From NCBI RefSeq assembly GCF_002104995.1, contig NW_024468423.1, positions 1 to 22,117 of the forward strand: DNA of 22,117 bases, in the 5' to 3' direction. The position numbers and the translations under genes were made by a program. Origin of the DNA: Linderina pennispora (Eukaryota; Kickxellomycota; Kickxellomycetes; Kickxellales; Kickxellaceae). Below are positions 16,408-22,117 of the stretch, piece after piece (within the stretch, counting starts at the first letter, position 1; each line of letters begins with the position of its first letter). Under the pieces are notes generated by a model. The model saw only the letters and a list, made by a program, of their open reading frames with translations, was not told the DNA's origin and did not search any database.

Positions 16408-16514
16408 CGGTGTAATTTTACTCTGTCTCATTCTTGATCCTCTTTTATACACGCATTTCCTTTTTTTTTCTTCCATTTCTCGCAACTTGAATTTTCATTA
16501 CTTTTTTTTACGCC

Positions 16515-17660
16515 ATGGGAATCAAAGGCTTCAAGCAGGTGCTGGGCGACCACGCGCCAAAGGCCATCCGCCGTATCACAATGAAGAGCCTGGTGGGCCG
16601 CAAAGTCGCCATAGACGCGTCGACATCGCTGTACCAGTTCCTGGTGGCCGTGCGCAGCCAGGGCCAGAACCTGACGACATCCGAGGGCGACGTGACGAGC
16701 CACCTAATCGGCCTGTTCTACCGCACAATCAACATGCTGGAGAACGGCCTGAAGCCCGTCTACGTGTTTGACGGCAAGCCGCCGACGATGAAGAGCGGCG
16801 AGCTGGCGAAGCGGCGGGAGCGGCGGGAAAAAGCCGAGTCTGACCTGAAAAAGGCCGAGGAGGAAGGCGACGCCGAGGAGATCGTCAAGCACACGAAGCG
16901 GCTGGCCAAGGTGACGCCCGAGATCAACGACGAGGCGCGCCGGCTCCTCAAGCTGATGGGCGTGCCCTATGTCACTGCGCCATGCGAGGCCGAGGCCGAG
17001 TGCGCGGCGCTGGCCAGGCAGGGCAAGGTGTGGGCGGCGGCATCGCAGGATATGGACACGCTGCTGTTTGGCGCGCCCGTGCTGATTCGCAATCTGACCG
17101 TGCCCACCAATACCTCGACTGCCAACGGCAGGCGCCTGGTTGAGATCGAGGAGATCCATCTTGAGGACGTACTGCAGGGGCTCGGCGACTTCTCCATCGA
17201 CCAGCTCATCGACATGGGCATTCTGCTTGGCTGCGACTACTGCGACTCGATCCGCGGCGTCGGCCCAAAGTCCGCCTATACGCATATTTCTGACCTAAAG
17301 TCCATTGAGGAAATCGTCAAGCTCGAGAAAATCGCAAAGGCCGTGCCCGAGCACTGGCCGTTCGAGCAGGCCCGTGAGCTGTTCCGCTCGCCGGAGGTCT
17401 CCGACTGCGACCAGACGTTTGTCTGGGAGAAGCCCGATGTCGAGGGCCTGGTGCAGTTCCTGGTCAAGGAAAAGGAGTTCAGCGAGGACCGCGTGCGCTC
17501 GGGCGCCGCCAAGCTGATGAAGAATGTCGGCAAGCCTGCCCAGGGCCGTCTCGATGCCTTCTTCAAAACATCGAAGCCCCAGCCCAGGCCTGCTGCTGCG
17601 ACTGGCAAACGCAACCAGCAGGTGGCTAAAGGTGGCGCTGTCAAGAAGGCAAAGAAATAG
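16515..17660 (+). CDS. FEN1: Flap endonuclease 1 (FEN1/RAD27)
   Basis: A 381-residue structure-specific nuclease that removes 5' flaps in Okazaki-fragment maturation and long-patch base excision repair. The N-terminal MGIKGF places the mature Gly at the active site. Metal ligands by human numbering are all present: Asp34 (AIDAS), Asp86 (VFDGKPP), Glu158 and Glu160 (PCEAEAEC), Asp179 and Asp181 (QDMD), and Asp240 here for human Asp233 (GCDYC). The helix-hairpin-helix DYCDSIRGVGPKSAY follows. The PCNA-interacting box QGRLDAFF is at 343-350, then a basic tail ending KKAKK that may act as a nuclear signal. Odd points: the nearly invariant Glu before Asp179 is Gln178, and the start MGIKGFKQVLGDHAP differs slightly from the usual MGIKGL. 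The single intact frame and full motif set make the assignment secure. Confidence 0.97.
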   Translation: MGIKGFKQVLGDHAPKAIRRITMKSLVGRKVAIDASTSLYQFLVAVRSQGQNLTTSEGDVTSHLIGLFYRTINMLENGLKPVYVFDGKPPTMKSGELAKRRERREKAESDLKKAEEEGDAEEIVKHTKRLAKVTPEINDEARRLLKLMGVPYVTAPCEAEAECAALARQGKVWAAASQDMDTLLFGAPVLIRNLTVPTNTSTANGRRLVEIEEIHLEDVLQGLGDFSIDQLIDMGILLGCDYCDSIRGVGPKSAYTHISDLKSIEEIVKLEKIAKAVPEHWPFEQARELFRSPEVSDCDQTFVWEKPDVEGLVQFLVKEKEFSEDRVRSGAAKLMKNVGKPAQGRLDAFFKTSKPQPRPAAATGKRNQQVAKGGAVKKAKK

Positions 17661-19095
<1,435 letters not shown>

Positions 19096-19216
19096 GAAGA
19101 CCGCCATCTCTTGATTATCTTTTGGTATTAAAGAACCTTTAGCTTACTTGCCAATCGGCTCGATTTCTTTCTCCGCCAGACCGCTTGCTTATTTGTTTTC
19201 TTCACTTGTATCGCCG

Positions 19217-19222
19217 CACGTG
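19217..19222. promoter_or_regulatory. E-box CACGTG (Cbf1-type)
   Basis: CACGTGAC at 19217-19224 fits the Cbf1-type RTCACGTG consensus on the minus strand and lies 210 bases before the next ATG. It may serve either neighbour; a role is only suggested. Confidence 0.35.
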
Positions 19223-19346
19223 ACTGCTGCCTGGACTGTGCCCGGACTTTGATTGCTGTTCGGAGCTAACCGTGCGCCGGAAGTCAATCCACTCGCTTCC
19301 CGCTCTTTGCCTGATGCAGAGCCGGCACCAGACATGTGATTCCATG

Positions 19347-19354
19347 TATAAAAG
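19347..19354 (+). promoter_or_regulatory. TATA box of the enoyl-CoA isomerase-like gene
   Basis: TATAAAAG lies 85 bases upstream of the ATG at 19432 and is followed by a C/T-rich leader, a typical core promoter layout. Confidence 0.6.
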
Positions 19355-19431
19355 GCTGCAGTGGCACGCCCCCAGGTGAGCCTTGCTGGCCCCTCTCCTC
19401 TTGTCTTTATCTCCACGCCTCTGCTTTCACA

Positions 19432-19765
19432 ATGCCGGCCTCTATTGAGCTTCCCACACTTACTGTCATCCAGCTGGAGCTGCACCCGCCAGGCGTTCTG
19501 CTGATGCGCTTCAACCGGCCCCAGAGCATGAACGCAATGGCGCCCGAGTCGTACCGCGAATGGCGCCAAGTGATGCAGTTCGTCCACAGCACGCCCACCC
19601 TGCGCGCCCTTGTAATCACCGGCAACGGCCGCGCATACTCTGCCGGCCAAGACCTCAACGCAAACCCCACATACCGGACGCGCGACGAAGAGCTGGCGTC
19701 AATCAAGGCGCGCAACGACCTGACGCGCGACCTGACCCGGCTCATCATCACCAGCCCGATCCCAA

Positions 19766-19797
<32 letters not shown>

Positions 19798-20259
19798 TAC
19801 GCATGCACGACGCTGGCCCTGTGCGACCTGGTGATTTCGGTCGAGAAGGCCATTTTCCGGACCCCGTTCGCCGAGCTCGCATTCTGCGCCGAGGGCTGCA
19901 GCTCAGTGACCTTCCCGCGCATCCTCGGCCCCATGCTCGCCAACGATATGATCCTGTTCGGCCGCACTGTGTCTGCAGCTGAGATGCACCAGCATGGGTT
20001 CATTGCACGGATTGTCGAGCCGTCGGCATTGCTGGAAACTGCGCTGGGCGTCGCCAAGGAGATGGCCGGGCATTCGCAGCGCGCAATCCGGGTGTCGCGC
20101 AGCCTGATCCGCAACGAGCGGTTTGTTGACGAACTGGTTAAGGCAAACGACGCCGAGATGGATGAGCTGTACAAATGCATGATCTCAGATGATGCCAAGG
20201 AGGCGGTGAGGAAGGTGTTCATGCGGCTTCAGGCAAAGGCGAGGAAGCCCAAGATTTAA
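19432..20259 (+). CDS. Enoyl-CoA hydratase/isomerase family protein, delta3-delta2-enoyl-CoA isomerase-like
   Basis: A 275-residue crotonase-fold protein. Such isomerases shift cis-3 or trans-3 double bonds to trans-2 during oxidation of unsaturated fatty acids. Crotonase marks: RFNRPQSMNAM; ALVITGNGRAYSAGQDL (first oxyanion-hole strand); PIIAAVNGPAVGYACT (second); and AFCAEGCSSVTFPRILG, where Glu154 aligns with the single catalytic Glu of ECI2-type isomerases. GRTVSAAEMHQHGFIARIV and a helical C-terminus follow. One active-site Glu rather than the two of hydratases favours isomerase. The protein ends KPKI, not a consensus PTS1, and its N-terminus is not a clear mitochondrial presequence, so the compartment is uncertain. 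The frame is open upstream of 19432, but the ATG after the TATA box and leader is the natural start. A 2-hydratase or PaaG-like function is the alternative. Confidence 0.88.
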
Positions 20260-20563
20260 GAACAGAAAAATACTCCCTTTGTGTATGTGCGGTGCTGAAT
20301 TTCAGTCGTCATAGCCTTGCATTATGAGTATATACTGCTCTGGTTGCTACGATAAACTCTCTTCATGCATGCTCTAGCCACACGCTCCCATTTAGAAAGG
20401 AACATGATGCAGCTAACCCGGCGCCAGGCATCGGTGAATGTAGTTAAAATGAAAAAATGCCTCGTTTCGGCACTCATCCAACTCTCTTCTGGTTTGAACC
20501 TCATTTTGTACAGCCCTTTAAACAAACTATGCCATCATATGTCGATAAACTAGAGGCAAAACT
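20260..20563. other. Intergenic region before the MFS pseudogene
   Basis: About 300 bases with no recognisable gene. It would hold the 3' UTR of the enoyl-CoA isomerase-like gene and the promoter of the decayed transporter. No convincing TATA or poly(A) hexamer stands out. Confidence 0.4.
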
Positions 20564-21880
20564 ATGGGAGTGTGCGGTCCTCCCCCATCACTGTCATGTG
20601 TGTTGCCTGCTTGGGCCTGCTAATCGACAACCTCTCGTACTCTATATCCATTGCTTGCCTGCCGCATCTCTTTGAGGACATGAAATTGGCCTCCGAGTCC
20701 ATTGTCGGCGTAGTATCCCCATGTTTGGCCTCGGCGCCTTCATACCAGCATAATCTTCTGGCATTGCCAGCGACAGAATCGGCAGCCGCAAGATCCCAAT
20801 GATCATCGGTGCGGTAGGATACCCTGAGCGGCGTCATACTGTTTTTGCTAGCAAGCTCTGGCATGTCCTCACTATAGGCTGCTGAACGGGCTGGCGTCGG
20901 GATTTCTGTACCCGATTGGAATGTCGACCATCGGCGATGTATATCCAAGCAAGCTGCTGGCTTCCAGATGGCGCTGCTTAACTCATTCAACAGCATAGGA
21001 TACACGGTAGGGCCGGTCTTGGGCGGCGCACTGTATGATTCCGTGGGCGTACATGGTGTGTCTGCAGTCATCATCGTGTTCGGATCCGTTCTGGCAGTTG
21101 TCGTTGCGCTAGCAATGCGCGAGCCACTGGTGCTGCATAAGGAAATTGTCGCACGGAATGGTAATGCCGAGGATACAAAGCCAGAAGATACGGTGCTGGA
21201 CGAGAAGGGCCGGTGATTAAATCGCAGCCGGCGAGCAGCCCCCGCCGTGAAATGTCGTTGGGCAAGCTGATAATGCAATGGCAGTGTGCTTTCACATCCC
21301 TGACCACCCTATCCATGGGCATGCTGATAGGGTCGCTCGAAAGCATTATGCAATATACTCGAAGGATGTTTTGGCATGTCGGCGTCGCAAATTGGCCTCT
21401 TGTTCGTGATCAACGGCAGCGTTGCCATTGTTCTTTCTGTGCCCATGGGCTGGACCGTGGACTGGATGCTGAGGCGGTTCGGCGAAGGCATCCGGCCGTT
21501 TATCGTGCTGGCTGGCCTGGCTCTGACAAGCAGCTCTGTGCTGCTGATGGGCTTCTGCACGACATTCACCATGGTATTGGGCGCAAACGTGGCTGGCGAT
21601 AGTCATTCTGATTGTTAATATCCCGGTCATGAGCAGCTTTGGCGACTTTGTCAACAGCTTGGGCTAAACTCGATGGCTCAGTCAATGGCATATACAACGC
21701 ATTCTGGGCCTTGGCATCAACCATAGCTCCACCATCGCCACACCCTGTATACCGGTCGGATACAGGTCTACCGTGGCTGGCCTGCTCACGGGGCTCTGTT
21801 TGTATGCTCGGTGCTGATAATGGCAGAGCCGCTCTGGCGACTGTGCAAGCGAGCAATGCGTACTGTTGTAGAGAGGAAAT
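20564..21880 (+). pseudogene. Decayed major facilitator superfamily (MFS) transporter
   Basis: The pieces of a 12-span MFS transporter lie in order on the plus strand but scattered over all three frames. They are: TM1 (VACLGLLIDNLSYSISIACL, 20600s); the TM2-3 signature loop GIASDRIGSRKIPMIIGAVGY (20764-20820, after an in-frame TAA at 20751); TM3 (SGVILFLLASS); TM4 (YRLLNGLASGFLYPIGM, 20873 on); TM5-6 (NSFNSIGYTVGPVLGGALYD and following, 20959-21216); the central loop and TM7 (SLGKLIMQWQCAFTSLT); TM8-10 (QIGLLFVINGSVAIVLSVPM and following, 21376-21590); TM11 (IVILIVNIPVMSSFGDF); GIYNAFWALASTIAP; and TM12 (GYRSTVAGLLTGLCLYA). At least eight frame changes and one or more stops rule out function. 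The D-R-x-G-x-R-K loop and DHA/SLC18-like TM5 suggest a drug:H+ or vesicular-amine-like carrier; the substrate cannot be told. The 3' limit is uncertain. Confidence 0.88.
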
Positions 21881-22117
21881 GAGGTTGTTATTATGCTGTG
21901 AGCCCTGCTTTATTATCAGAAATCCTTCTTGGACTTTGCTTTGTCCAGCGAATGCTCGTTATTTACGATGGTGTCTATGGCAGATACGCTTTGGGCACGG
22001 CCAGAAGATGCTGAACAGGCCACCACCAGTTTATCAGTACTGGAATGCTTGCGCAGGCCCCCCGCACAGTTTGTCCAAGGCGAGTTGAACTGCGTCAGAT
22101 CCAGTCAGGCACTGCAT

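Noticed and set aside
16614-16619. Third ACGCGT inside the FEN1 coding region
   Set aside because: Located in a conserved coding segment (Asp-Ala-Ser codons), so best explained by protein sequence and codon choice rather than regulation.
21968-22117. ATG frame open to the window edge (MVSMADTLWARPEDAEQ...)
   Set aside because: Only 50 codons, no motif, and it follows directly on pseudogene debris. It could be the start of a further gene but the window ends.

Overview
This is a nuclear window from a fungus. Compact, mostly intronless, GC-rich protein genes include a fungal-type DAHP synthase, a DHHC palmitoyltransferase of the ERF2 type, a separase, FEN1 and a pirin. The leaders are pyrimidine-rich or CAA-rich with TATA-like boxes, and the candidate promoter motifs are of yeast type (MluI cell-cycle boxes, a Gcn4-type site, a CRE). 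The near absence of introns, even in a 1777-residue separase, would fit an early-diverging lineage such as Kickxellomycotina (Coemansia-like). That placement is inference; no species marker is present.

Layout. 1-522: C-terminal part of succinyl-CoA:3-oxoacid CoA-transferase, starting exactly at the active-site Glu codon. 1146-1974: SRRM1-like PWI/RS splicing factor whose N-terminus is out of frame because of one extra A. 2106-2609: 5'-truncated relic of a class 3 lipase. 2964-3911: pirin. 3952-5707: AT-rich foldback element with 334-bp terminal inverted repeats (332/334 identical) enclosing an older, diverged inverted repeat. 5742-6299 (minus): carboxymuconolactone decarboxylase/AhpD-like protein, probably missing an N-terminus that lies in another frame. 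7530-8999: ERF2-like DHHC acyltransferase. 10297-10542: small polyQ protein ending in a metallothionein-like Cys cluster. 11014-16347: separase. 16515-17660: FEN1. 17998-19095: DAHP synthase. 19432-20259: enoyl-CoA hydratase/isomerase family protein. About 20564 to about 21880: decayed MFS transporter pseudogene.

The genes do not form an operon or cluster; they are housekeeping functions placed side by side. Where promoter motifs are visible they match the gene's job: two MCB boxes before the S-phase nuclease FEN1 and a Gcn4-type site before the aromatic amino acid gene. The accessory interest is the foldback element wedged between two convergent 3' ends, the Cys-cluster small ORF, and several coding sequences damaged by single-base indels. 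I see no convincing multi-gene novel system; the foldback element is the strongest candidate for something undescribed.
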